Of a stretch of 64,000 nt of DNA, positions 35,153 through 43,921 are shown piece after piece (positions within the stretch are counted from its first letter, which is position 1; the number at the start of each line of letters is the position of its first letter). The notes under the pieces are model-generated. The model searched no databases, was not told the origin of the DNA, and saw nothing but the letters and a program-made list of their open reading frames with translations. Both the position numbers and the translations under genes were made by a program. Origin of the DNA: Mycobacterium europaeum (GTDB lineage Bacteria > Actinomycetota > Actinomycetes > Mycobacteriales > Mycobacteriaceae). The stretch is from NCBI RefSeq assembly GCF_002102155.1, contig NZ_LQOU01000028.1, positions 1 through 64,000 on the forward strand, read 5' to 3'.

Positions 35153-36355
35153 ATGACGGTCACCAGCGGCACGGACGTCTACTACGACCCCTATGACACC
35201 GGCATCATCGCCGACCCGTACCCGACCTACGCGCGGCTGCGCGAAGAGGCGCCGATCTACTACAACGAGCGCTACGACTTCTGGGCGTTGTCAAGGCATT
35301 CCGACGTCGAGCGGGCGCTGGCCAACTGGGAGACGTTCTCCAACAAGCGCAGTGACATCCTCGAGCTCATCCAGTCCAAGTTCGACATGCCAGGCGGGGT
35401 GATGATGTTCCAGGATCCGCCGGAGCACACCAGGCTGCGCGGCCTGATGTCGCGCGTGTTCACCCCGCGCCGGATGGCGGCACTCGAGGACCAGATCCGC
35501 CGATACTGCGTGCGGTGTCTGGACCCGCTGGTCGGTTCCGGGGGCTTCGACATCATCGCCGAGCTGGCCTCGATGATGCCGATGCGGGTGATCGGGATGC
35601 TGTTGGGAATCCCGGAGTCCGAACAGGTTTCGGTGCGCGACGCCAACGACGCCAACCTTCGCACCAAGCCGGGCGCACCGCTGAAGGTCGCGGACGCCGA
35701 CGCGATCGCCGACGGCCGGATCTACGCCGACTACGTGGAATGGCGGTCCAAGAACCCCTCCGACGACCTGATGACGACGCTGCTCAACGTCGAGTTCGAC
35801 GACGAGCACGGTGTGCACCGGAAACTGACGCGCAAGGAGGTGCTGCACTACACGCAGGTGGTCGCCGGGGCGGGCAACGAGACGACGGGCCGGCTGATCG
35901 GCTGGCTGGCCAAGGTGCTCGCCGAGCATCCCGACCAGCGGCGCGCGGTCTACCAGGATCGGTCGCTGCTGACCCGCACCGTCGACGAGACGCTGCGATT
36001 CGAACCGACGGGACCGCACGTCGCCCGCTGGATGGCGAGGGATTTCGAGTGCTACGGCACCACGGTTCCAGCCGGCAGCGCCATGCTGCTGCTGTTCGGC
36101 GCCGCCAACCGTGACCACCGCCGGTACACCGATCCCGACATCTACGACATCCGCCGTGACAACATCTCGCACATCACGTTCGGAAAGGGCGTGCACTACT
36201 GCCTCGGCGCCAACCTGGCCCGCCTCGAGGGCCGCGTCGCGCTGGACGAGATCCTCAACAGATGGCCCGAGTGGGAAATCGACTACGACACCGCGAGATT
36301 GGCGCCGACGTCGACGGTGCGGGGCTGGGAGCGGCTACAGGTGGTCCTGCCCTGA
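35153..36355 (+). CDS. Cytochrome P450
   Basis: A 400-residue P450. The I-helix is AGAGNETTGRLIGW, ETLRFEPTGPHVARW holds ExxR, and the haem loop is ITFGKGVHYCLGANLARLEGR with the axial Cys. DPPEHTRLRGLMSRVF is the C-helix block. Full length. Convergent with the TetR gene, one base between stops, and preceded by its probable operator, so it is likely induced by the ligand that the TetR binds. Substrate not assigned. Confidence 0.9.
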   Translation: MTVTSGTDVYYDPYDTGIIADPYPTYARLREEAPIYYNERYDFWALSRHSDVERALANWETFSNKRSDILELIQSKFDMPGGVMMFQDPPEHTRLRGLMSRVFTPRRMAALEDQIRRYCVRCLDPLVGSGGFDIIAELASMMPMRVIGMLLGIPESEQVSVRDANDANLRTKPGAPLKVADADAIADGRIYADYVEWRSKNPSDDLMTTLLNVEFDDEHGVHRKLTRKEVLHYTQVVAGAGNETTGRLIGWLAKVLAEHPDQRRAVYQDRSLLTRTVDETLRFEPTGPHVARWMARDFECYGTTVPAGSAMLLLFGAANRDHRRYTDPDIYDIRRDNISHITFGKGVHYCLGANLARLEGRVALDEILNRWPEWEIDYDTARLAPTSTVRGWERLQVVLP

Positions 36356-36356
36356 G

Positions 36357-36923
36357 TCAGGTGGGCGCCTCGTATCGGTCGATGAGTCGGTTGACCAGCG
36401 CGATGGCGTCGGCGTGGCCGCGCGTGGCACCGAGGGAATCCTCCAGGATGACGGCGCGGCCGATCGCGGCGATGACCACCGCGAGACCCGCCGGCGGGAA
36501 TTCGACTGCGTCGAGGCCATTCTCGCGAACGATCTCGTCCAGCGCGGCGATCTGCATGTCGCGCCACCGCTGGAACCAAGCCGCGATCTCGGCCCGGATC
36601 TCCTTGCGGTGGTTGGCAAGTCCCATGAATTCCTGCAGCAACCGGGCATCCTTGGGCGCGACGAGGGTGTCCCACAGGGCATGCAGGGGGCGATCGGACG
36701 CCAGCGCCTCCTGCTGGCGATCGAGGTAAGCGGCCGCCCCGCGCCTGAATACGTCGAGGTAGAGCTCGTCCATCGTGGGGAAGTAGTAGTGCACCAGCGC
36801 CGCTTTGACCCCGGCTTGGGCGGCCACCCGGCGCGAGGTCGCCGCGGCGTACCCCTCCTCGACCATGACCTGAACCGTCGCGTCGATCAGCAGGTCCCGA
36901 GTCGTCGAGTCCCTGGCCATCAC
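36357..36923 (-). CDS. TetR-family regulator of the P450 gene
   Basis: A 188-residue TetR protein: LLIDATVQVMVEEGYAAATS, then RRVAAQAGVKAALVHYYFPTMDELYL form the N-terminal DNA-binding domain; the rest is a helical ligand domain. ATG 36920 or the GTG just before it may be the start. Its own promoter region carries a near-copy of the palindrome in front of the P450, so it is predicted to repress both genes. Confidence 0.85.
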   Translation of the reverse strand: MMARDSTTRDLLIDATVQVMVEEGYAAATSRRVAAQAGVKAALVHYYFPTMDELYLDVFRRGAAAYLDRQQEALASDRPLHALWDTLVAPKDARLLQEFMGLANHRKEIRAEIAAWFQRWRDMQIAALDEIVRENGLDAVEFPPAGLAVVIAAIGRAVILEDSLGATRGHADAIALVNRLIDRYEAPT

Positions 36924-36933
36924 CGGACCCTAA

Positions 36934-36951
36934 TTTGGGCGGTCGCCAAGA
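36934..36951. promoter_or_regulatory. Operator copy upstream of the TetR gene
   Basis: TTTGGGCGGTCGCCAAGA agrees with the perfect palindrome at 35116 over the left half, with the right arm partly lost. It lies 11 bases upstream of the TetR start, as expected for autoregulation. It also faces the F420-type gene beginning at 37027, which may be co-regulated. Confidence 0.65.
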
Positions 36952-37026
36952 ATCAACAAGGCTCTTGATTAGAAGATCGAGGACCGGGGAATGGTTCACG
37001 GCAACCGTTCAGAAAGTGAAGGAACA

Positions 37027-37413
37027 ATGGCTCCCAGTTTCTCCGACGTCATCCAATCCAAGTACCTGCTGCTGACGACGTTCACCAAGGACGGCCGCCC
37101 CAAGCCGACCCCGATCTGGGGTGTGCCGGAGGGCGACAAGCTGCTGGTGATCACCGACGACGGGTCGTGGAAGACCAAGCGGATCAACAACACGCCCCGG
37201 GTGACGATCGCCAAGAGCGCCGCGTTGGGCAAGCCCAAGAGCGAAGAGGTCGAGGGCGTGGCCCGGGTGCTGCCGAAGTCCGAGACGCGCCGCGTCTACA
37301 ACGCCGTGCTCAAGCGGTACTGGTACCACGCCTGGTGGTTCTACGCGCACTCGATCGTCCGGGGCGGCATCGACAAGGTGCACGTGGGGCTCGAGATCAA
37401 GCCGGCCGGCTAG
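37027..37413 (+). CDS. PPOX-class F420-dependent oxidoreductase
   Basis: A 128-residue split beta-barrel protein of the FDOR-B/PPOX class: YLLLTTFTKDGRPKPTPIWGV, KRINNTPRVTIAKS, GVARVLP, and HAWWFYAHSIV. Mycobacterial relatives use F420H2 or FMN. ATG 37027 follows GAAGGA. Its 3' end overlaps the Zn-dehydrogenase gene by 17 bases convergently. Confidence 0.8.
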   Translation: MAPSFSDVIQSKYLLLTTFTKDGRPKPTPIWGVPEGDKLLVITDDGSWKTKRINNTPRVTIAKSAALGKPKSEEVEGVARVLPKSETRRVYNAVLKRYWYHAWWFYAHSIVRGGIDKVHVGLEIKPAG

Positions 37414-38560
37414 CGTCGCTGCGGGGATCGATCAAGATCTTCGCGTGCGCCTCGGGATCACCGAGTGCATCAAACGCGGCTTCGACGCCGGACAACCCGA
37501 CCGTCCCGGTGATCAGCGGCGCGACGTCGACCTTGCCGTCGGCGAGCATGTGCAGGGTGTCGCGGAACTCGAGAGGCGTGTAGCCGAGCACGAAGCGCAG
37601 GTCGATCTCTTTGTTGATCGCCATCGCCGGCCGAATGTGGTCGGATCCCATGCAGACCCCCACGACGACGACACGCGAGAACAGCGGTGCGCCGGCGATG
37701 ATGCCGTCGATGATTCCTGGGACACCCACGCATTCGAAGATGACCGGGTGCTTGGGGGTTGCCGCGCCGGCGGCCTCGGCGGCGCGCCACACGTGCCACC
37801 ACGGCAGCCGCAGTCGTTGCAGTTTCTCGATCGTGCCGACCGCGAGGTCGAACGCCTCCAGAATGCCCTGCAGATGCTTGCCGCCGGCCTCGGTCGCGTA
37901 GGGCGAGTCCTGCGCGGGGTCGACGACGATATCGGCGCCGCAGGCCGTCGCCAGCGCGCGCCGGCCCGCAGAGAAGTCGCTGGCGATCACCGTGCGCACG
38001 CCGTGCGCCTTGAGCATGCAGATCACGGCGAGACCGATTGGCCCGCAGCCGATCACGATCGCCACGTCACCCTTCTTCACCTCGCCGCGCCGGACGGCGT
38101 GCCACCCGACGGCCATCGGCTCGGTCAACGCGGCGATCTGCGGGGACAACCCGTTCGGCACGGCGAACGTCAGCGACCGCTCGACGAGGAGTTGCTCGGC
38201 GTAGGCCCCGGGTGCCATGGTCGACAGCCCGATCCCGTGCACCTCCTTGCCGCGCCGCAGCAGCGGCAGGGCCACGACCGGGGTGCCGGGTCGCGGGGCT
38301 TTGCGCGTGCCCGGCCCGTAATCGAGTACCTCGCCGCAGAATTCGTGGCCGAAGACGACGTGCTGGTCTGATCGCATGAACGCGTCGTAGCCGGATTCGG
38401 CCATCACGTCGGCGAGCTCGTCGCAATGGTGGCGGGCGTGCAGGTCGGATCCGCAGATGCCACACCTGAGGACCTCGATCAGCAGCTGGCCCTTGGCCGG
38501 CGTGGGTGTCGGCAGGTCAACGACATCCAGCTTCCCGTTGGTGCACGTCACGCTTTTCAT
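37397..38560 (-). CDS. Zinc-dependent alcohol dehydrogenase, Rv3726-like
   Basis: A 387-residue MDR dehydrogenase. Catalytic-zinc block CGICGSDLHAR, then GHEFCGEVLDYG, MAVGWHAVRRG and the NAD loop VIGCGPIGLAVICML. One GHE Glu pattern is replaced by FGHEFCG as in relatives. Substrate unknown. It leads the minus-strand unit; 64 bases separate it from the upstream epimerase-like gene. Corresponds to Rv3726. Confidence 0.85.
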   Translation of the reverse strand: MKSVTCTNGKLDVVDLPTPTPAKGQLLIEVLRCGICGSDLHARHHCDELADVMAESGYDAFMRSDQHVVFGHEFCGEVLDYGPGTRKAPRPGTPVVALPLLRRGKEVHGIGLSTMAPGAYAEQLLVERSLTFAVPNGLSPQIAALTEPMAVGWHAVRRGEVKKGDVAIVIGCGPIGLAVICMLKAHGVRTVIASDFSAGRRALATACGADIVVDPAQDSPYATEAGGKHLQGILEAFDLAVGTIEKLQRLRLPWWHVWRAAEAAGAATPKHPVIFECVGVPGIIDGIIAGAPLFSRVVVVGVCMGSDHIRPAMAINKEIDLRFVLGYTPLEFRDTLHMLADGKVDVAPLITGTVGLSGVEAAFDALGDPEAHAKILIDPRSDASRPA

Positions 38561-38624
38561 TGCGCTATCCCCGTTCGGCTTGTGTCCGCGAGTGTGGCGT
38601 ACCAGTCCCTGCAGGCGGGAAGCC

Positions 38625-39608
38625 TCAGGTGGCCGCGCGGTAGGCGGCCAGCGTGTCCGCCACGGTTTCCCGGGGATCCCGGTAGGTGATGCCGAGTTCG
38701 CGTTCACTGGGTGAGTCGTCGGACGCCGGCATCTGCGTGTAGTACTGCATGCCCGCCCAGGTGAACGGCGTCTCGAACGGGAGGAAGCGGCCGGCCGCGT
38801 CCAGCACCGCCCCCGCCACGCGCAGCGCGGTGTCGGGGATCGGGACGGACACCATGGGCGTCCCGGCAACCTCGCCGAGCATGGCCGCCAGCTCGGCCGC
38901 CGGCACCCGGTGGCCACCGGCGGTGTAGCGGCGCGGGCCGCGCCTGGGCTCCAGGAGCGCCGCGTGCAGCGCGGCCAGATCGCGGACGTCGACGATCAGC
39001 CACGCCGCACTGCGGCCCGGGATCGCGTGCATCTGCACGGCGGCCCGCACGCCCTCACCGGCCTCGCCGAACTGGTCGCCGGCCGGCGGGCCGAGCACCA
39101 TGCCGGGATAGGTGATGTTCACCGGCGCACCCGCGTCCTGCAGTCCGCGGGCATAGATCTCGACCTGCGCCTTGGACGTGCCGTACCCGTCGGCCCCGCC
39201 GACCACCGGCAGGTCCGCGCTCAGCGTCTCGAGGCTCGGGTGGAACAGCGCGGTGAAGCTGGAGACGTGAATGATGGGATCCAGGCCCAGCTCGACCGAC
39301 TGACCGAGGACGTTCTGCGCGCCCTGCATGTTGGTGGTGAGCATCTCCGTCGTCTGGCGCGGATCGGTGGCAACCAGGGCGGCGCTGTGCACGACGGCCT
39401 CGCATCCCTCCAACGCCTTGCGCACCGCCATCCGGTCGGTGATGTCGGCGACGGCGAATTCGGACACGTCCACGCCCAGCTTGGCCACCGACCTCTCCAG
39501 CTTGTCGGGGTTGCGCACCAGAAACCGGATGGAGTGTCCCGCGTCGGCGATGGCCTTGGCCGTCCATCCGCCGACGAATCCCGTACCGCCTGTGATCAGA
39601 ACGCGCAT
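38625..39608 (-). CDS. NAD-dependent epimerase/dehydratase family protein
   Basis: A 327-residue extended SDR: ITGGTGFVGGWTAKAI at the N-terminus is the cofactor loop; VHSAALV, VSSFTALFHPS, YGTSKAQVE with catalytic Tyr and Lys, and YPGMVLGP follow. It fits the Rv3725 oxidoreductase type. Probably acts on a steroid- or sugar-like ketone; not established. Confidence 0.85.
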   Translation of the reverse strand: MRVLITGGTGFVGGWTAKAIADAGHSIRFLVRNPDKLERSVAKLGVDVSEFAVADITDRMAVRKALEGCEAVVHSAALVATDPRQTTEMLTTNMQGAQNVLGQSVELGLDPIIHVSSFTALFHPSLETLSADLPVVGGADGYGTSKAQVEIYARGLQDAGAPVNITYPGMVLGPPAGDQFGEAGEGVRAAVQMHAIPGRSAAWLIVDVRDLAALHAALLEPRRGPRRYTAGGHRVPAAELAAMLGEVAGTPMVSVPIPDTALRVAGAVLDAAGRFLPFETPFTWAGMQYYTQMPASDDSPSERELGITYRDPRETVADTLAAYRAAT

Positions 39609-39635
39609 GCTGCGATCTTTGCAGGACCGTCGGGC

Positions 39636-40343
39636 CTACAGATGACTGGAGGCGAAGTTGGCGGCCTGTCCGGTCATGCCGTTGACGCCGTAGGACACGT
39701 GGGCGGCAAAGTCGTTGCCACTGCCGGTGCTGCAGACCGGATCGCCCTGGGCGCACAGCTCCAGGGTCTTGGGCTGATACAGCGGGCCGATGGCGAGCGG
39801 CGGTGCGTGGTACTTCTGCAGGAAGTCACCCGACGGTGTCCCGAACAGGGTCACCGCGGCGACGTGATTCGCGACGTCGGGCGGCATCGGAGGCGGCACG
39901 GCCGACGCCGGCACCCCCGGCGGTACGGCCGCCGAGGTGACGTACCCGGCCAGGGCCGCGCCCTGCGAATACCCGCCGAGCACCTCGCGGGTGTTGGGGC
40001 AGTTCTTGGCGGTGGCCTCGACGTGCGCACTGGCGTCACGGATGCCGTCGATGACCGTTTGCGGGAAATTGGGGTTCGAAAAGTCGGTGCTGGCGGGGTA
40101 GTTGACCGGGTACACGCCCAGCGATCGCGAGCCGATCTGCGGGCGCAGCGCTTCCACGAACGACCCGCCGATGCCGCCGATGCCGGGCGGCTCGCCCGAC
40201 CCGCGGGCGAACACGACCTCCACATCGGGACACGGGTCCGCGGATGCCGACGGGCTCGGCGCGCTGGAGACCAGCCCGCCGGCCACCAACGCCGCCAGTC
40301 CGACGAGCGCCGGCAGCCGGCGCAGCGTGGCGATTCTGCTCAC
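39636..40343 (-). CDS. Cutinase-family secreted esterase
   Basis: A 235-residue secreted serine esterase. Signal peptide to about residue 35 (AALVAGGLVSSAPS, cleavage near SASADP), nucleophile GGYSQGAAL, ALCAQGDPVC with Asp, and HVSYGVN with the likely His. Disulphide-forming Cys pairs DPCPD, KNCPN are present. Cutinase-like proteins of mycobacteria hydrolyse lipid esters. GTG 40343 overlaps the CsbD stop by four bases. Corresponds to the Rv3724 (cut5) region. Confidence 0.85.
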   Translation of the reverse strand: MSRIATLRRLPALVGLAALVAGGLVSSAPSPSASADPCPDVEVVFARGSGEPPGIGGIGGSFVEALRPQIGSRSLGVYPVNYPASTDFSNPNFPQTVIDGIRDASAHVEATAKNCPNTREVLGGYSQGAALAGYVTSAAVPPGVPASAVPPPMPPDVANHVAAVTLFGTPSGDFLQKYHAPPLAIGPLYQPKTLELCAQGDPVCSTGSGNDFAAHVSYGVNGMTGQAANFASSHL

Positions 40344-40513
40344 TTCTTGAAGGCGTCTTTCACCTTTTCGCCGGCGTCCTTCAGGCTGGACTTCGCCTGG
40401 TCCGCCCTGCCCTCGTCGCGGGTTTCGTGGTCCCCGGTGGCCTTGCCGATGGCCTCCTTGGCCCGCCCGCCCAGGTCCTCGATCTTGTTTTTCAGCTTGT
40501 CCTCGTTACTCAT
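40340..40513 (-). CDS. CsbD-family stress protein
   Basis: A 57-residue charged protein, MSNEDKLKNKIEDLGGRAKE and AIGKATGDHETRDEGRADQ, a clear CsbD pattern (general stress protein in Bacillus). The 3' end overlaps the cutinase start, so the esterase and CsbD are made from one transcript. ATG 40513. Confidence 0.8.
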   Translation of the reverse strand: MSNEDKLKNKIEDLGGRAKEAIGKATGDHETRDEGRADQAKSSLKDAGEKVKDAFKK

Positions 40514-40561
40514 GCCGGTGTGGCTACCCAGCAACGGGAGCTGTTGAAACCCGGCCCTGTC

Positions 40562-40726
40562 ATGATGGAGCTTGTGAGCGCCGCGATCGTGGTGGCAGTG
40601 GTGGTGGGGCTGATGCTGCTCGGCATCGGCATGGTGGTCAACCAGCTGCTCCGGCTGCGCCGGTATCTGAAGGAGTCGCCGCCGGGGCCACCGCCCCCGC
40701 CCGAGTCCCCGGACCCGCCCCGCTAG
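40562..40726 (+). CDS. Small membrane protein
   Basis: A 54-residue protein with one membrane helix (VSAAIVVAVVVGLMLLGIGMVV), then a basic segment LLRLRRYLKES and a proline-rich tail (PPGPPPPPESPDPPR). Start is ATG 40562 or 40565. Divergent from the CsbD gene. No function known. Confidence 0.55.
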   Translation: MMELVSAAIVVAVVVGLMLLGIGMVVNQLLRLRRYLKESPPGPPPPPESPDPPR

Positions 40727-40739
40727 GGGCCGGCCACCC

Positions 40740-41384
40740 CTACAACCGGGCGGCAACGAAGTCGGCGGCTTGCGTCGTCATCCCGGACTGCACATACGAG
40801 GCGTGAGCGAAGATGTTGATGTTGGAGCCATCGGAGCACGCCGGGTCGCCGGCGGCGCACATGTCGACGGTCTTCGCGGCGTATGGCGGGCCGATCGGCG
40901 GGAACACGGCGCCCGACAAGCGATTCGCGAGTGCGCTCGTCGGATTGCCGAAGACGGCGATCGCCGCGACGTGGTCGGCCGCCTGGGCTGGCATGGCCGG
41001 TGTGGCCAAATCGATCACTCCGGCGCCCTGCGAAAACCCGCCGAGCACCATTCGGGTGTGGGGGCAGCGACCGATCATGTCCTGCACGTGGGCAACCAGG
41101 TTGTCGGCACCGCTCTGGGCGCTCGCGGCGAAGGCCTCGGTCGCGGGGTAGTCGACCGGGTAGACACCCATCGACCGCCCGGAGAGCTGGGAGCCGAGGG
41201 CGTCGATGAACGCCTGGCCCACATTGCCGACACCCGGGGGCTGGCCGGTGCCCCGGGCGAACGCCACCTCGACGGCGGGGCACGGATCGGCATGAGCGGC
41301 GGGGATGTCGAGCGGCCCGCCCAACCCGGCCGACGTCAGCGCGAGCGCGGCGCCAAGCACGCGAAAGATGTGGTGTGCACTCAC
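40740..41384 (-). CDS. Second cutinase-family esterase
   Basis: A 214-residue secreted cutinase-like esterase, second in the window. Signal VLGAALALTSAGLGGPLDIP with cleavage near AAHADP, nucleophile GGFSQGAGV, AAGDPACSDG and FAHASYV hold Asp and His. Cys pairs DPCPA and GRCPH match the first cutinase. GTG 41384 overlaps the upstream DapB-like stop by four bases. Confidence 0.85.
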   Translation of the reverse strand: MSAHHIFRVLGAALALTSAGLGGPLDIPAAHADPCPAVEVAFARGTGQPPGVGNVGQAFIDALGSQLSGRSMGVYPVDYPATEAFAASAQSGADNLVAHVQDMIGRCPHTRMVLGGFSQGAGVIDLATPAMPAQAADHVAAIAVFGNPTSALANRLSGAVFPPIGPPYAAKTVDMCAAGDPACSDGSNINIFAHASYVQSGMTTQAADFVAARL

Positions 41385-42448
41385 CGCTTCATGCTGACAT
41401 AGGCGTTCCCACGCGGCAGTGTCAACGGAAGATCGGCGTAGGTGACGATGCCCGGCGCCGCGGCGACCACGGCCGGAATCGCGTTGATCGCCGGCATCGC
41501 CGTCATGATGTGCCCGAGGTCCATGAACTCCTCGATCGTCGTGGCCTCGAAGTAGGGCGGTGGCAGGAAGCCGACCTTGGTGGTGACCGTCGGCTGTCCG
41601 TCGATCTGGATGACCCAGCCGTCCTGTTCGATCTTCCAGTCGGGTTCGAGCGTCTGGCCCTTGCGCCACCGGACATTCAGGTCGATCAGCGTGGTGTCGC
41701 CGACGATGCCCTGCCAGCTGATGTACACCCCGGCCACGCATCCCGCGGGGATGGTCCACGACGCCATCTCCAGATCGGCCGTGGTCTGGGCGAACTCGGC
41801 CACGCACCTGACCTCGTCGAGCTCGACGCCCAGCGCGTCGCCCACCAGGCGGACGGCCTCGCCGAAGATGGCCGTCCCCTTCGCCGCCATCGCCTGCAGC
41901 TCCGGGTGGTCGATCGGCTGTCCGAAGCCCACCGGCCTCTCGGTCTCCGGCGAGTCGTAGAACGTGGTGTCGGCGGCCTCGTTGACCGTGACCTTGTCGA
42001 TGCGGTTGCACACCATCGCCGACACGATGGCCAGCAACTCGGCGAAACCCGGGCTCACCCCCGAGCCGAAGATGGTGGCGCCGCCCTGCTCGCAGGCCTG
42101 GGCGAGCTTTTCGCGCCCGGCGCCGAGATTCCCCCCGGTGATGAACGACGCGGTCGTCACCACGTTCACGCCCGCGGACAGGATGCGGACCAGCTCGTCG
42201 ACGTCGATCCACATCGGGTTGTAGACCACGCAGTCGGGTTTCAACGCGAGCAGCGCGTCGACGTCATTGGTGGCCGCCACGCCCAGCGGCGCGATCCCGA
42301 CGAGTTCGCCGGCGTCGCGGCCGACCTTCTCCGCCGACCACGCGAAGCAGCCCACCAGTTCCAGGGTGGGGTTGGCGACGATCGACTTCAGCGAGCTCTT
42401 GCCGACGTTGCCGGTGTTCCACTGAACCACTCGATAGGTGTTTGGCAC
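41381..42448 (-). CDS. DapB-like NAD(P)-binding dehydrogenase
   Basis: A 355-residue paralogue of the protein at 19397: YRVVQWNTGNVGKSSLKSI, GCFAWSAEKVGRDAG, DCVVYNPMWIDVDE, NVVTTASFITG and ATIFGSGVSPG. GTG 42448 is the family start; longer frames upstream reach low-complexity DNA. It is the first gene of a unit with the second cutinase, overlapping it by four bases. Confidence 0.75.
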   Translation of the reverse strand: MPNTYRVVQWNTGNVGKSSLKSIVANPTLELVGCFAWSAEKVGRDAGELVGIAPLGVAATNDVDALLALKPDCVVYNPMWIDVDELVRILSAGVNVVTTASFITGGNLGAGREKLAQACEQGGATIFGSGVSPGFAELLAIVSAMVCNRIDKVTVNEAADTTFYDSPETERPVGFGQPIDHPELQAMAAKGTAIFGEAVRLVGDALGVELDEVRCVAEFAQTTADLEMASWTIPAGCVAGVYISWQGIVGDTTLIDLNVRWRKGQTLEPDWKIEQDGWVIQIDGQPTVTTKVGFLPPPYFEATTIEEFMDLGHIMTAMPAINAIPAVVAAAPGIVTYADLPLTLPRGNAYVSMKR

Positions 42449-42781
42449 TCGCTCAGCATAGGGAATCGTGGCGGTCGTTAGTAGGCGGATTCGGCGCCAG
42501 AATTTCGGCGAGGTAGGCGTCGCCGGCCGGCCGGCCGGTCCGGCCGCGCCCGCGCCCGGCGCCGCACGCGTTCGGGGGGCTTCGGCCGATTCCGTCGTCT
42601 CGGCCCCGACGGGCACCGACATCGCCGGCCAATCGTGGTTTCCGGGGTTCCTCGGCGTTTCCGCTGCGGATGCGCTGCCTGCGGCCTGGTGTTCGAGGAC
42701 CTCGAACGCTGCCGATCCCAAATTCCGCGGCGCCGAGCCGGTAGGCTGCGTCGGGGTCGGCGCCGAGGAAGGGAGACCGCG
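42449..42781. other. GC-rich divergent intergenic region
   Basis: Between the DapB-like gene and the ParB-like gene. It contains a GGCCGGCCGGCC run near 42521-42534. Frames crossing it are unlike known proteins. Promoters for both flanking genes should lie here, but I could not place them. Confidence 0.45.
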
Positions 42782-43162
42782 ATGCTGAGCGTGAAGTGGC
42801 TGGAAAGGCCTGAGGCGCATGACTTTCCGGCGGCGACCGACTACCTCACCATGCTCGCGGACGCGAACACCGTCAAGAAGGTGCTCAAGAAGCTGAAGGC
42901 CGGAACGGTCACACATCGAAAGGCCAAAGACATCCTGCGCGCGGCGCAGCTGGCACTGCTGCCCCCCGACAATCCCCACGTCGCAGCCGACCTGACCAAA
43001 ATCGAGAAGGGCCAACCGCTCTCGCCCATCCTGCTGGTGCGCGGGGACTTCGCGACCGGTGTCCCGCTACAGATCGCCGACGGCTACCACCGCGTGTGCG
43101 CGAGCTATCACACCGACGAGAACACCGACATTCCGGTCGTCATCGCGGCCGTGAGCCGCTGA
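42782..43162 (+). CDS. Conserved protein with ParB-like nuclease motif
   Basis: A 126-residue protein: MLSVKWLERPEAHDFPAATD, VKKVLKKLKAGTVTHRKAKDIL, GQPLSPILLVRGD and IADGYHRVCASY. The last block resembles the ParB/Srx DGYHR nucleotide-binding motif. Function not known. ATG 42782 with GGGAGA upstream. Next gene follows at 15 bases. Confidence 0.6.
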   Translation: MLSVKWLERPEAHDFPAATDYLTMLADANTVKKVLKKLKAGTVTHRKAKDILRAAQLALLPPDNPHVAADLTKIEKGQPLSPILLVRGDFATGVPLQIADGYHRVCASYHTDENTDIPVVIAAVSR

Positions 43163-43177
43163 CCCGGGGAGGCGACC

Positions 43178-43921
43178 ATGATCGACATCAAAACCGTGGG
43201 AAGCGTTCAGGTGCTGACCCTGTCATCGGGTCCCGTCAACGCCCAGGACGTGGAGCTGCTCGACGAGCTGACCTTGGCGGTGCGTGACCTGGAGCGTTCG
43301 GACGCCGGCGCGCTGGTCGTCACCGGAGCCGGCCGGGCGTTCAGCGCGGGCGTCGACCTCAACCGCGTGGTCGAGGGTGGCTCCGGCTACACCGATCGGC
43401 TCGTCCCGGCGCTGTCCGCGGCGTTCGAGGCGATGTTCGCCTACCCGGGCCCGACCGTCGCGGCGATCAACGGCGCCGCCATCGCGGGCGGATGCGTGCT
43501 GGCGTGCGCCTGCGACCGCCGCCTGATCCTCCCGGAGGCGCAGATCGGGGCGGCCGAGGTGCGGGTCGGGGTGCCCTTCCCGGTCGCCGCGCTGGAGGTC
43601 ATGCGCTACGCCTGCGGCGATCAGGCCGAGGAAGTGCTGCTGGGCGGCCGCACCTATCGGGCGGCCGAGGCCGTGGCCCGCGGGCTCGCGCATCGGGTGG
43701 TCGCCGACGATCTCCTCGGGGAGGCCGTGGCGGAGGCGTCGGATCTCGGCGGCATCCCGGCCGGCGCATACCGCCAGACCAAAACCCAGCTGCGGGCGCC
43801 GACGATGGCGCGGATCCGCGAGGGCCGGGGCATCGACGACGAGGTGCGCCAGATGTGGGGCGCCGACGAGACGCTGCGGCGCATCGCCGCCTACGTGGAG
43901 CGGCTGCGGCGACGCGGCTGA
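43178..43921 (+). CDS. Enoyl-CoA hydratase/isomerase family protein
   Basis: A 247-residue crotonase-fold protein: GAGRAFSAGVDLNRV and AAINGAAIAGGCVLACACDRR are the oxyanion-hole regions; VRVGVPFPVAALEVM follows. The usual hydratase Glu pair is not obvious, as in many divergent mycobacterial Ech proteins. Its 3' end abuts the membrane protein gene, stop to stop. Confidence 0.8.
   Translation: MIDIKTVGSVQVLTLSSGPVNAQDVELLDELTLAVRDLERSDAGALVVTGAGRAFSAGVDLNRVVEGGSGYTDRLVPALSAAFEAMFAYPGPTVAAINGAAIAGGCVLACACDRRLILPEAQIGAAEVRVGVPFPVAALEVMRYACGDQAEEVLLGGRTYRAAEAVARGLAHRVVADDLLGEAVAEASDLGGIPAGAYRQTKTQLRAPTMARIREGRGIDDEVRQMWGADETLRRIAAYVERLRRRG

Noticed and set aside
40740..42212. Long frame covering the second cutinase with an N-terminal extension
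   Set aside because: The cutinase starts at GTG 41384 with its own signal peptide. The extension is antisense-type Arg-rich sequence over the DapB-like gene.
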